Source: Psychrobacter immobilis
GTDB lineage: Bacteria > Pseudomonadota > Gammaproteobacteria > Pseudomonadales > Moraxellaceae
DNA length: 64,000 nt
Assembly: GCF_904846235.1 (NCBI RefSeq)
Contig: NZ_CAJGZN010000012.1
Span: 1-64,000, forward strand
Direction: 5' to 3'
The translations under genes and the position numbers were made by a program. Below the pieces are notes generated by a model that worked only from the letters and a program-made list of their open reading frames with translations, ran no database searches and was not told the DNA's origin. Shown here one piece after another: positions 56,082 through 64,000 of this stretch (position 1 is the stretch's first letter; every line of letters begins with the position of its first letter).

Positions 56082-57500
56082 TTATGATTGCATAAAGCTG
56101 TCTAACACGACTTTCATCGCCGACAGTTTGCGCTGAATCTCTAAGTACTCATCGGCTGGGTTTGAGTCGTAAACGTTACCGCCACAAGTTTGAGCGTAGG
56201 CAGACTCGCCATTGATAAACAGACTGCGAATAGGAATGGCAAAGATACAATCACCATTGAAATTGAACGAGCCTAATGCACCACCGTAAGCACCGCGACC
56301 ATCAGGCTCTAGCTCGTTGATGACTTTGATGGCTTCTACCTTGGGCGCGCCTGATAGTGTCCCAGCAGGGAAGTTACTGGCAAGGGCACTAAACATATCT
56401 TCGTTAGGATGCAAGATACCAACGATTTCAGAAGAGATATGCTGCACGTGAGAGAAGCGTTTGATATCCATTAAGCTACGTACTTTTACTGTACCAAATC
56501 GAGCCACACGGCCAATATCATTACGATGTAGGTCGACTAGCATATTGTGCTCGGCAATTTCTTTATCATCGTTGAGCAATGCGCGGGCAAGCTTACGGTC
56601 TTCGATCACATCGGCGCCGCGCTTGGCAGTTCCTGCGAGCGGATAGGTTTCCATTTCACCCTGACGCAAGCGGAATAGTAACTCAGGAGAAGCACCAATG
56701 ATGCACTGCTGGGCAAATTTCATAAAATACATATGCGGTGATGGATTGACGGCACGCAGCTTTTCATAAATCGGCATTTTGTCACCGGCAATACGATATT
56801 TAGATTTAAAGCCTACCTCGCACTGAAAAATACGCCCAGCGATGATGTCTTCTTTAACTTGCATAACGACATTGGCATGCTCTTCTTGGCTCATGCCATC
56901 ACCTAAAAATTCAACTTTGGGCGGCTCATAACTAGGCGTTGGCTCATCGAGTAGGGCTTTAATTTGCTCGATGCGGTTTTCTTGCTGAGCGGTTGGGTAA
57001 TAAAAGTAGAAGATTTCCCCAGTCATCTTATCTAGGGTCAATCCATCTAAATACACGCCAAACTTAAATGGTTCAAAGTCTTCGCTGGCTTTTGCATTGA
57101 GGCTAGGTTCAAAGAAGTTCACGCAGTCATAACCCAAATACCCGACCAGACCGCCGCTTTGGTCACGGGCGATGACATGCTGCGGTGTTATCTCACGCAG
57201 CAATTGATAAGGGTTGTCAGTTTTATAGCAACTTGTCTCAGCGGTTTTATTATCGGTAATCGCAAGCGTGTTGCGGTCTAATGCGGCGATAGTCGTCACA
57301 GGGTCAAAGCCGATCGCATGATGGCGCGAGATATGGCTGTCTTCACCTAATGATTCGAGCAAATAGCAGGTATCAAACGCGCTTTCGATACGTTTGAATA
57401 ATGCAAAAAAATCGATATCTTGCGTCAGTTTGATACGTTGTGGTTTGCTCGGGATATCGATAGGAGCAGGTTTGGTCTGTGTGCGAGTGCTAGAGGTCAT
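56082..57500 (-). CDS. trpE: Anthranilate synthase component I (TrpE)
   Basis: A 472-residue chorismate-utilising enzyme forming anthranilate. The allosteric tryptophan motif LLES is at 47-50; catalytic segments are EVGFKSKY, SPHMYFMKF, IIGASPELLFRLRQGEMETYPLAGTAKRG, EIAEHNMLVDLHRNDIGRVA, PAGTLSGAPKVEAIKVI and AYAQTCGGNVYDSNP. LLES favours TrpE over PabB. AAACTTCG-rich upstream sequence gives no strong ribosome site. It lies downstream of a 14-bp tandem repeat and of trpR, all on the minus strand. Confidence 0.9.
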   Translation of the reverse strand: MTSSTRTQTKPAPIDIPSKPQRIKLTQDIDFFALFKRIESAFDTCYLLESLGEDSHISRHHAIGFDPVTTIAALDRNTLAITDNKTAETSCYKTDNPYQLLREITPQHVIARDQSGGLVGYLGYDCVNFFEPSLNAKASEDFEPFKFGVYLDGLTLDKMTGEIFYFYYPTAQQENRIEQIKALLDEPTPSYEPPKVEFLGDGMSQEEHANVVMQVKEDIIAGRIFQCEVGFKSKYRIAGDKMPIYEKLRAVNPSPHMYFMKFAQQCIIGASPELLFRLRQGEMETYPLAGTAKRGADVIEDRKLARALLNDDKEIAEHNMLVDLHRNDIGRVARFGTVKVRSLMDIKRFSHVQHISSEIVGILHPNEDMFSALASNFPAGTLSGAPKVEAIKVINELEPDGRGAYGGALGSFNFNGDCIFAIPIRSLFINGESAYAQTCGGNVYDSNPADEYLEIQRKLSAMKVVLDSFMQS

Positions 57501-57526
57501 AACAAAGTCCGAAATGGTTCAAATAT

Positions 57527-57638
57527 GTGTTGATTAATGAGTGTTGATTAATGAGTGTTGATTAATGAGTGTTGATTAATGAGTGTTGATTAATGAGTGT
57601 TGATTAATGAGTGTTGATTAATGAGTGTTGATTAATAA
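57527..57638. repeat. 14-bp tandem repeat, eight copies (VNTR) between trpR and trpE
   Basis: The unit gtgttgattaatga is repeated seven times perfectly from 57527 and an eighth time with one change (ends ataa) up to 57638. It occupies most of the 184 bp between the trpR stop and the trpE start, in the leader region of trpE. Perfect arrays like this change copy number by slippage, so it could vary trpE expression between cells or strains. Confidence 0.95.
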
Positions 57639-57684
57639 GTATAAGTTTCGTCAGTAAAAAGCTAGATAGTATCGTCGTTAGAGG

Positions 57685-57960
57685 CTAAGAGCAGTCTCTA
57701 TGAGTGGCCAATAACGCGCTGACATCATGGCTTTGCTTGGCCTTGGCACCGCGAGAGACAGTGGCGATACCAACACCTAATTGCTCTGAGATATCACGCT
57801 GGGTGATGCCACGATCTAGTAAGTCAAAAATGCGAATACGATTGGCAATGTCATGCTGTTCTTTATCGGTCAGCAGGGCACTGAGCAGCTTTTCGATATC
57901 TGCGCTATCAGTACAGTTGGTCAAATGTTTCACTAAACTTTGATAAGGATCGGTAGTCAT
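57685..57960 (-). CDS. trpR: Trp operon repressor (TrpR)
   Basis: A 91-residue TrpR: six-helix DNA-binding protein that needs tryptophan to bind operators. LLSALLTDKEQHDIANRIRIFDLLDRGITQRDISEQLGVGIATVSRGAKA matches E. coli TrpR ([45 protein letters not shown]). It is shorter than E. coli TrpR (108 aa) at the N-terminus. It lies upstream of trpE/trpG on the same strand and has a trp-operator-like site 78 bp upstream. Confidence 0.88.
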   Translation of the reverse strand: MTTDPYQSLVKHLTNCTDSADIEKLLSALLTDKEQHDIANRIRIFDLLDRGITQRDISEQLGVGIATVSRGAKAKQSHDVSALLATHRDCS

Positions 57961-58037
57961 AATAGGTAATTTTAGCCAAAGAAAATAGATAGGTCGCTTG
58001 TTGAGCGATTTTTCGCTGAGAGCTATCTTGTTTCAGT

Positions 58038-58055
58038 ATTCTAGTACAGTAGTAC
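58038..58055 (-). promoter_or_regulatory. TrpR operator candidate upstream of trpR
   Basis: On the minus strand the 18 bp read gtactactgtactagaat and match the E. coli trp operator consensus gtactagttaactagtac at 13 of 18 positions, including both GTACTA and ACTAG halves. Its location upstream of trpR suggests autoregulation, as in E. coli. Confidence 0.5.
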
Positions 58056-58290
58056 AAGAAAAACAAGTGATGAGTTAAGTTAATAGCAGGCTGCTGTAGA
58101 AGTGATGATTTTTAAGCCTTGTTTATACAGATTCAACTCGTAGTCATTGTCATATTTGATAGCATATTTATAGTTGGTACCAAGCGTTGCTGTGTTTCCT
58201 TGGCATACTAAGCACTAGAATTGAGAATGTATAATATTAATTATTGCCAAATTGTTAATACTTAGTTATTATGCCTCTCATTATTTAAAC

Positions 58291-58309
58291 GCTAATTATT
58301 ATCATTAAC
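58291..58309. promoter_or_regulatory. Fur box candidate upstream of the first TonB receptor
   Basis: On the minus strand the 19 bp match the Fur consensus gataatgataatcattatc at 16 positions. It lies ~165 bp upstream of the receptor start (58459) in the 498-bp trpR-receptor divergent region and would make the gene iron-repressed. Confidence 0.65.
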
Positions 58310-58458
58310 ATTAATCATGTTATTCGCACGATGAGTTAAGTGTTTTAAGGTATTTAATCTTCTGGTAGGCACTATGTTAAGGGTTGTTTGACGACAATTT
58401 TTAAAAATAATTCTAAAACTTCTAATTTCTGACAGTAAACAAAGTGAGTAAATGTGTT

Positions 58459-60561
58459 ATGCGCGAAGTAAAGTTATCTAGTCAATTGACAGTATTGTCT
58501 ATCGGTGTCGCCGCTGTATTGTGGACGCAAGCTGCCAGTGCTGCAACGGCGGCAGATATGCCAAACACGACATTACAGACTATCACTGTAACAGCGAATA
58601 GCTCAGTACGTGACGCTGTACAAGAAGACTCTGTCTACATAGATGACTACACCCCAGCTGCACAAGCCAGCCATTTGAGCGATTTTCTGGACGTTGTGCC
58701 AGGGGTAAGCGTGGGCGGTACCTCATCGGTCAACCAACGTATTCGTGTACGTGGTCTTGATGATACCAACCTAAAAGTTACGATTGATGGCGCACGTCAA
58801 GAAGGCGCGTTGTTCTACCATATGGGTGATGTCACTATTGATCCAGATCTGCTAAAACAAGCAGAAGTATCAGTGGGCAATAACTCAGTGACGCTAGGCA
58901 ATGATGCTATCGGCGGTGCGGTTGCTTTTGAGACAGTCGACGCGGCAGATTTACTCAAGCCAGGTCAAAAGGTAGGTGCTAAGCTGCATACAGGTTATGC
59001 TAGCAACAATGATGAACTGCTAACTTCAGCTACTGTGTATGGTGCGCCAACAGAAAATATTGATTTACTGGCTTATTATGGCAAACGCAATGCGGACGCT
59101 GGTGAAGACGGTAAAGGCCGTAAAATCCAAACGGAAGATAGCGAAGGCGAAAACATTCTATTAAAAGCCGGTGCTTATGTCGGTAGTGACCATCATGTAG
59201 GCGCTAGCTTTAGCCGTACCGAAAACAAAGGCAAGTTCCCATTACGTCCAGATTTTCCTGCTGGTGGCTGGAACCCAATCATCCCGCAGGAAGTCAAACG
59301 CGATACCTATGCGCTTGACTACGCTTACAGTCCTGCCAACCAATTGGTCAATGTAGACGCCAATGTATATCAGACCAGCACGCAGATTTTGCGTAACTCT
59401 GATGGCGTACCTGGGTTTGAGTTTGATGCAGAAGTCCAAACCACAGGCGCAAAAGTACAAAACACCAGTATTATCGATAGCAGTATCATTAACGGTGTAC
59501 CAGGGGTTCATAAGTTAATCGCTGGGGTTGAGCATTACAAAAAAGAATCTGACTATAGCAGTGTTCAACGAGGTACAACTATACCAGTTGCTGGTACAGA
59601 TGAAGCAACCAATACTTCTGTGTATCTAGAAGACCAATGGCAAATGGGTAAGCTTAGCTTAACGCCAGGCATCCGTTATGACCGTTATGAGTCTCCAGAG
59701 TATGTATCAGCTGGCAAGACTTATGACAATGTCGTTGGCGCATTGGCTGCTAGCTATGAGATTGCACCGCGCACCCAGCTATTTGCAAGCTATACTCAGT
59801 TATTTAATGGTCCAGATCTTAGCCAAACGATTTTTAACACTGATGGCGCTGATACGTATGTGAACAATGACCTAAAAGCAGAAGAAGGTGACAATGCAGA
59901 AGTCGGTATTGCTACAACGCTGCGTGGTCTGACTATGGCTGATGACTCTTTAAAATTAAGTGCTAAGTACTTTGAAACCAATATCGAAAACTATATTGAG
60001 TTTGTACGTGCAGGTGGTAGTAGAACTGGCATGAATTGCACAACTGGGCAACTAGGTACAAGTGCTGCCCCTGAAGCCTGCCAAGGTGTCATCAATAATG
60101 ATGAAGATTTCAAAATCAAAGGTGTAGAGCTATCAGCCGATTATCGCGCAGATAACTTCAACATGGGTCTAAGCTATGCTCGTGCACGTAGCAAAGGCGA
60201 AGATACAGGTTACAATATCTCTTCTGTCAGTGGCAGTGGCTCTGAGTCTGGCGATAAGTACATGGTCAACTTGGGTTACGCTCCAACCAATACTACTGAG
60301 CTTGGCTGGCGCAGTACTTATGTCGCCGATGTGACACTGAATACCGCTGGTGATGACAACGAAAAACCAGGCTATGATGTGCACGATATCTTCATGACTT
60401 ACACGCCAACTCAAATCGAAGGTTTGAAGGCCACGCTAGGTGTATACAACATCTTTGATGAGACTTATGCAAGCCATGCGTCACGTAACTCTATCGATGA
60501 TGCCTATACTGATTTTGAAATGGGACGTAATATCAAAACGTCTTTAACTTATCAGTTCTAA
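58459..60561 (+). CDS. TonB-dependent outer-membrane receptor (heme-type or other substrate)
   Basis: An outer-membrane barrel receptor (700 aa). Signal peptide to ~35 (VAAVLWTQAASA), then TonB box-like LQTITVTA, plug domain (SDFLDVVPGVSV, IRVRGLDDTNLKVTIDGARQEG, ALFYHMGDVTIDPDLLKQAEVSVG), barrel with many beta strands and C-terminal SLTYQF ending in Phe. The plug resembles the heme/hemoglobin receptor family, but the FRAP and NPNL motifs are not visible (LFNGPDLSQTIFN instead), so the substrate is unsure. A Fur box lies upstream. ATG 58459 preferred; a GTG at 58444 is also possible. Confidence 0.83.
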   Translation: MREVKLSSQLTVLSIGVAAVLWTQAASAATAADMPNTTLQTITVTANSSVRDAVQEDSVYIDDYTPAAQASHLSDFLDVVPGVSVGGTSSVNQRIRVRGLDDTNLKVTIDGARQEGALFYHMGDVTIDPDLLKQAEVSVGNNSVTLGNDAIGGAVAFETVDAADLLKPGQKVGAKLHTGYASNNDELLTSATVYGAPTENIDLLAYYGKRNADAGEDGKGRKIQTEDSEGENILLKAGAYVGSDHHVGASFSRTENKGKFPLRPDFPAGGWNPIIPQEVKRDTYALDYAYSPANQLVNVDANVYQTSTQILRNSDGVPGFEFDAEVQTTGAKVQNTSIIDSSIINGVPGVHKLIAGVEHYKKESDYSSVQRGTTIPVAGTDEATNTSVYLEDQWQMGKLSLTPGIRYDRYESPEYVSAGKTYDNVVGALAASYEIAPRTQLFASYTQLFNGPDLSQTIFNTDGADTYVNNDLKAEEGDNAEVGIATTLRGLTMADDSLKLSAKYFETNIENYIEFVRAGGSRTGMNCTTGQLGTSAAPEACQGVINNDEDFKIKGVELSADYRADNFNMGLSYARARSKGEDTGYNISSVSGSGSESGDKYMVNLGYAPTNTTELGWRSTYVADVTLNTAGDDNEKPGYDVHDIFMTYTPTQIEGLKATLGVYNIFDETYASHASRNSIDDAYTDFEMGRNIKTSLTYQF

Positions 60562-60597
60562 TCTAGCTTATCGAATTTAAGTCTAATCGTACTTATA

Positions 60598-60632
60598 AAG
60601 TCAGCTGTCTTATACGGGAGCTGGCTTTTTTT
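60598..60632 (+). terminator. Terminator after the first TonB receptor
   Basis: Arms agtcagct and agctggct (one mismatch, G-U compatible) with a 12-base loop and T7. Confidence 0.75.
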
Positions 60633-61012
60633 ACGAGATTTTTGAGAGTGCGATTTATCTAAGAGTAGATGTTAAGTTGCTCGTTTGGTAGAAGGTGAAG
60701 CTACCGTATAAATAGCATATGAGTTAAATCGTATGCGAGTCGTATGCGAGCACTATGCCAATACTCTAAACAACAGCGAGCTATCATCGAAGCTCATTTA
60801 TATCTTTCAAATTATCAGGAAATGATTGTGAATGAATACGGGCATAGAGTAATCAAACGTCGAAATTCTGAAGCTGACGCATAATGTTTTTAACTGGCCG
60901 AATTATCATATTGGAAATATCGACAAGGTTTGACAGTGTAGCGCTTATACAACTGAAACTAACAGGCATTTCTATAAATATATTGAGCATCCATTAAACC
61001 GTTAACTGAACC

Positions 61013-61073
61013 ACATATAAGAATGCAAACATTAATGATAATAATTATCATTAATGTTTGCATTCTTATATGT
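61013..61073. promoter_or_regulatory. 61-bp perfect palindrome containing overlapping Fur boxes
   Basis: Bases 61013-61073 are perfectly self-complementary around 61043 (30-bp arms, one central base). The centre, aatgataataattatcatt (61034-61052), includes two overlapping matches (61031-61049 and, on the other strand, 61037-61055) to the Fur consensus, 16 of 19 each. It lies 388 bp upstream of the FepA-like gene in an 828-bp gene-free interval; nothing else in the interval is recognised. It could bind Fur as two dimers and could also form a cruciform. Confidence 0.85.
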
Positions 61074-61460
61074 ATCTTGCTAAAGTGTGTTTCGTTCATT
61101 ACAGAACAGTTAATAGCTCTTTGCTCTATTCTATTTATAGAGACTTTTTTACGCTAAATATTTAATTCGTTGACTAATGACAGTTACAGCGTCATCAAAC
61201 TTTTAACCCTACTCAGTACATACCCTTATTCGTTTACTCTCAATAGCTAAGCCTCTTGGCGATATTTTAGTCATGTTTTTATAACACATATATTTACGGA
61301 CACGTCTATCCGACAATCGTATGTCAATTTTAGACGTTTATTTATGTGTACTTGCACCGAGAATGCATCCGAAGCATTGCATAAAAAGTGGCTAAAACCA
61401 TTCACTGACGATGAGATAAACAGGTATTAACGAAATTGTACGCTTCAAGGAATATTACTT

Positions 61461-63782
61461 ATGTCAAACCAATCAGGTTGCTCTGATTTCTCAGTCATCA
61501 CTTCTCCAAAAAAACTTCAACGCGTCGTGACTGGTAAGCTTTTACTAAGTATCGCTGTGACTTCTATTCTTAGTAGTACCGCTTTTGCTGCCGAGGGTGA
61601 TGAGGTAGCTGTGCAAGGGGCGACCGACCAAGAAGCTGTGCCTACAGCTACATTGGATACAATTGTGGTGCGGGCAGCAAGGGACGAGCTAGAACAAGCG
61701 GCTGGGCTGTCTATTATTAGTGAAGAAGCCATCGAAAAAGCATCAGTTTCTAATGATATTTCAGAGATTGTACGTAAGATGCCAGGTGTGAATTTGTCGG
61801 GTTCATCAACGTCAGGTCAGCGTGGTAACCAACGTCAAATTGATTTGCGCGGTATGGGGCCAAACAATACACTTATCTTAATCGACGGTCGTCCTGTCAC
61901 TTCTCGCAATTCCTCACGACCTAGTCGTGGGAGTGAGCAAGACACGCGTGGTGACTCGCAGTGGGTACCACCAGGCGCTATCGAAAGCATCGAAGTATTG
62001 CGTGGTCCAGCAGCAGCCCGTTATGGCTCTGGTAGTATGGGCGGTGTGGTAAATATCATTACTAAGAGTCCGACTGAGCCAGAGTTTTCTATCAGTGGTC
62101 ACTATGAGGCACCAGAGAGCGATCTAGAAGGCAGTAGCTGGCGTACCAATATCAATATGGCAGGTGCATTGACGGATAAACTGTCCTCGCGTACCACTCT
62201 TGGTTATCACGATAGTGAAGGCGATGATCCTTATATCAATGCCAAAGATGCACAGATTGTTGACGGGCGCAGTGGTCCGGCTGCCTCGGTAGCGGCAGGT
62301 ACTGAAGGTGTCGAAAATATCGATGTGCGCCAATTGTTTGAATACGCGATGGATGCGATGAATACGGTCGGTTTTGAAGTGAATTATAGCCGTCAAGAAA
62401 ACCGCTGGGCGGGTGATTCATTGTTCCAAACCGTGAACCAAAATTTGTTAGATGAGTTAGAAGGTGAAACAACGAGCAAAATGCAACGCTATGGCGCGGC
62501 GATCACGCATCGCGGTGAGTATGATGACGCTAGTAGTAACAGTTTCATTGAGTATACTCGGACAGTTAATGAGCGTTTGGGTGAAGGTAGTGCGGGTGGT
62601 GGCGAAGGACAGATTGTCATACCTGACGATGGCGAAGATTTTGAGTGGACAGAGGCGACTTACGATACGCTAAATGCCAAATCAGAATGGGATATTTACT
62701 TTGATCGTCATACCTTGACTGCTGGTGCAGAGTTTCGCGGCGAAAAGCTAGATAACCCCGTGGTATCTGATTTGGCATTTGCAGATGGTTTTGATTTTGG
62801 TGATGTAGAGACCGATCCTGAACAGCGTGATCCAACTTCAGATGCTTACCTCATAGGTGCATATCTAGAAGATAACTACGAGATCACACCTGACTGGTAT
62901 GTGACTCCAGGTCTACGCTTCGACTATCATAGCGAGGCTGGTAGTAATTGGTCGCCTAGTATCAATACTACTTGGCACTTTAGTCCTGATTGGTCAGTGA
63001 AAGGCGGCGTCAGTCGTGCGTTTAAAGCCCCTTCATTATATCAGCTTGATCCAAACTATATTTACTATACTGGTGGCAATGGTTGTCCATCTTGGGTACC
63101 TGCTGATGAAAGAGGTTGCCATGTATTAGGGAACCCTGACCTAGAAAATGAGACATCTTGGAATAAAGAGATCACCTTTACTTATGATGATGGTACTGGG
63201 CTAAATGCTGGTTTGACTTATTACCACAATACCTATGATAACCGCATTGGCGCTGGTACAGATCGTGTGGCGGTAGATACAGCGACAAATCGTTCTATCT
63301 TTCAATGGGACAATCAAGGTGAAGCAATTGTCGAAGGTTTAGAAGGTTTTGTACAAGTACCAGTCACTGACAATGTTTCATGGTCTACCAATATCACCGG
63401 TAACATCCGCTCAGAGCGAAAAGACAATGGCGAGCCATTATCGCTCATTCCTAAGTTCACTGTGAACACGGGTGTGGATTGGGATATTACGCCTCGCTGG
63501 AATGCCGACTTTGATGTGAGCTACTATGGCACGATTGAAGCCCCTACGATTTCAGTTACGACTGGAGAAGATAGTGGTGACCCGTTGCTTGATCGCGAAC
63601 CGTATGCCATTGCCAATGTGAGCACTCGCTATGATCTGACAAAATCGATTACTGTTGGTGCTGGTATCAAAAACTTGTTTGATGAGGGTGTTTATCGTGA
63701 GGGTACCGCTACGAACGCAGGTGCACGTACGTTCAATGAACCTGGTCGTACTTATGTGTTCGACGTTAGCGTTGATTTTTAG
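61461..63782 (+). CDS. FepA-like TonB-dependent catecholate siderophore receptor
   Basis: A 773-residue receptor of the FepA/PirA type for catecholate siderophores such as enterobactin. N-terminal signal region to about residue 43 (SILSSTAFA), TonB box-like TIVVRA, plug LILIDGRPVTSRNSSRPSRGSEQDTRGDSQWVPPGAIESIEVLRGPAAARYGSGSMGGVVNIITKS, very close to E. coli FepA, and a 22-stranded barrel ending SVDF. An ASP/GVSRAFKAPSLYQLDPNY motif of ferric-siderophore receptors is present. AAGGA is 9 bp before the ATG. Controlled probably by the palindrome/Fur site upstream. Confidence 0.91.
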   Translation: MSNQSGCSDFSVITSPKKLQRVVTGKLLLSIAVTSILSSTAFAAEGDEVAVQGATDQEAVPTATLDTIVVRAARDELEQAAGLSIISEEAIEKASVSNDISEIVRKMPGVNLSGSSTSGQRGNQRQIDLRGMGPNNTLILIDGRPVTSRNSSRPSRGSEQDTRGDSQWVPPGAIESIEVLRGPAAARYGSGSMGGVVNIITKSPTEPEFSISGHYEAPESDLEGSSWRTNINMAGALTDKLSSRTTLGYHDSEGDDPYINAKDAQIVDGRSGPAASVAAGTEGVENIDVRQLFEYAMDAMNTVGFEVNYSRQENRWAGDSLFQTVNQNLLDELEGETTSKMQRYGAAITHRGEYDDASSNSFIEYTRTVNERLGEGSAGGGEGQIVIPDDGEDFEWTEATYDTLNAKSEWDIYFDRHTLTAGAEFRGEKLDNPVVSDLAFADGFDFGDVETDPEQRDPTSDAYLIGAYLEDNYEITPDWYVTPGLRFDYHSEAGSNWSPSINTTWHFSPDWSVKGGVSRAFKAPSLYQLDPNYIYYTGGNGCPSWVPADERGCHVLGNPDLENETSWNKEITFTYDDGTGLNAGLTYYHNTYDNRIGAGTDRVAVDTATNRSIFQWDNQGEAIVEGLEGFVQVPVTDNVSWSTNITGNIRSERKDNGEPLSLIPKFTVNTGVDWDITPRWNADFDVSYYGTIEAPTISVTTGEDSGDPLLDREPYAIANVSTRYDLTKSITVGAGIKNLFDEGVYREGTATNAGARTFNEPGRTYVFDVSVDF

Positions 63783-63811
63783 GAGGTAGACGCAGAGTTT
63801 GTTAAGTTAGA

Positions 63812-63842
63812 AAAAGGTCTGAGCTATTTGCTTAGACCTTTT
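63812..63842 (+). terminator. Terminator after the FepA-like gene
   Basis: Arms aaaaggtctgagc and gcttagacctttt (one mismatch) with a five-base loop. Confidence 0.8.
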
Positions 63843-63945
63843 GTGTTGTTAGGGCAGGTTCTCATGTTCAAAATAAGCCCATGTCCCCGTAAATATTTTT
63901 AATAATTCAATAACTTACTATCACAATATAACAGCAGATTTATTT

Positions 63946-64000
63946 ATGTCATTTAATTTTCGCTATAGCTGTCTTTGGATTCACCGTTATACGGGGCTCG
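63946..64000 (+). CDS. Start of a probable PepSY-associated membrane protein (cut by window edge)
   Basis: The first 18 residues read MSFNFRYSCLWIHRYTGL. The W-x-H-R-x-T/L-G-L pattern is the opening of PepSY-domain, iron-regulated inner-membrane proteins, which frequently follow siderophore receptor genes. The frame is open to the end of the window. The ribosome site is weak, and the assignment rests on one short motif plus context. Confidence 0.5.
   Translation, partial: MSFNFRYSCLWIHRYTGL

Noticed and set aside
56082-57500. Assignment of the chorismate enzyme as PabB
   Set aside because: The LLES tryptophan-binding motif, neighbouring trpR and trpG favour TrpE.
57527-57638. Possible CRISPR array
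   Set aside because: The 14-bp units are directly adjacent with no spacers and no cas genes nearby; it is a simple tandem repeat.
60744-60884. 46-codon ORF in the gap before the FepA-like gene
   Set aside because: No ribosome site, no recognisable family and located in AT-rich intergenic DNA; could be a gene remnant but cannot be supported.

Overview
The window looks like a chromosomal segment of a gammaproteobacterium of the Moraxellaceae, most likely Psychrobacter. This is inferred from moderate-to-low GC content, AT-rich intergenic regions, a gspN-gspC-gspD cluster as in Acinetobacter, a FimX-type protein and the overall gene families. No rRNA, tRNA, CRISPR array or prophage was seen. Mobile DNA is limited to the edge of an IS630-type element at base 1, one 80-bp MITE-like element, and a family of dispersed 107-bp repeats.

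Layout. 1-2.8 kb: IS630-type transposase start, an unrecognised protein, two tandem BLUF blue-light sensors and an H-NS-like protein. 3-7.1 kb: type II secretion genes gspN, gspC, gspD. 7.1-13.4 kb: small membrane protein, MITE, TatD hydrolase, TcdA, a GAF-hybrid histidine kinase, and the divergent pair efp / epmB (elongation factor P and its lysine mutase). 13.7-18.4 kb: an unrecognised 585-residue protein, a catalytically degenerate FimX-like c-di-GMP effector and a cytochrome c lipoprotein. 18.4-23 kb: MoxR ATPase - DUF58 - TgpA transglutaminase operon. 23-29 kb: DUF4031, a DUF302 lipoprotein, LysR regulator, glutathione-dependent formaldehyde dehydrogenase, type II haloacid dehalogenase, DsbA/FrnE-like protein and a frameshifted nitroreductase. 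29.3-35.6 kb: a PaoABC-type molybdenum aldehyde oxidoreductase with its XdhC/PaoD maturation factor and MocA cytidylyltransferase.

35.6-41 kb: acetyltransferase, methyltransferase and an unusual minus-strand group (roadblock/LC7 - Aer-like PAS - signal-peptide-less PhnD-like protein - two unknown proteins), which I consider the best candidate for an undescribed signalling system. 41-51.3 kb: gdhA, then the whole histidine utilisation locus (hutU, a YjiH-type membrane protein, hutH, hutG, hutI, with divergent hutC and a palindromic operator); histidine is converted to glutamate, which GdhA can connect to 2-oxoglutarate. 51.7-55.1 kb: polar amino acid ABC transporter (lipoprotein, permease, ATPase) and an EamA exporter. 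55.3-58 kb: trpR, trpE and trpG on the minus strand with an eight-copy 14-bp tandem repeat between trpR and trpE. 58.3-64 kb: two TonB-dependent receptors (one unassigned or heme-type, one FepA-like), each preceded by a Fur-box-like sequence, the second inside a perfect 61-bp palindrome, and the start of a probable PepSY membrane protein.

Several start codons were moved inward from the longest possible ORF on the basis of ribosome binding sites or family N-termini; each such choice is stated in the entry. All homology statements come from reading motifs, not from database searches.
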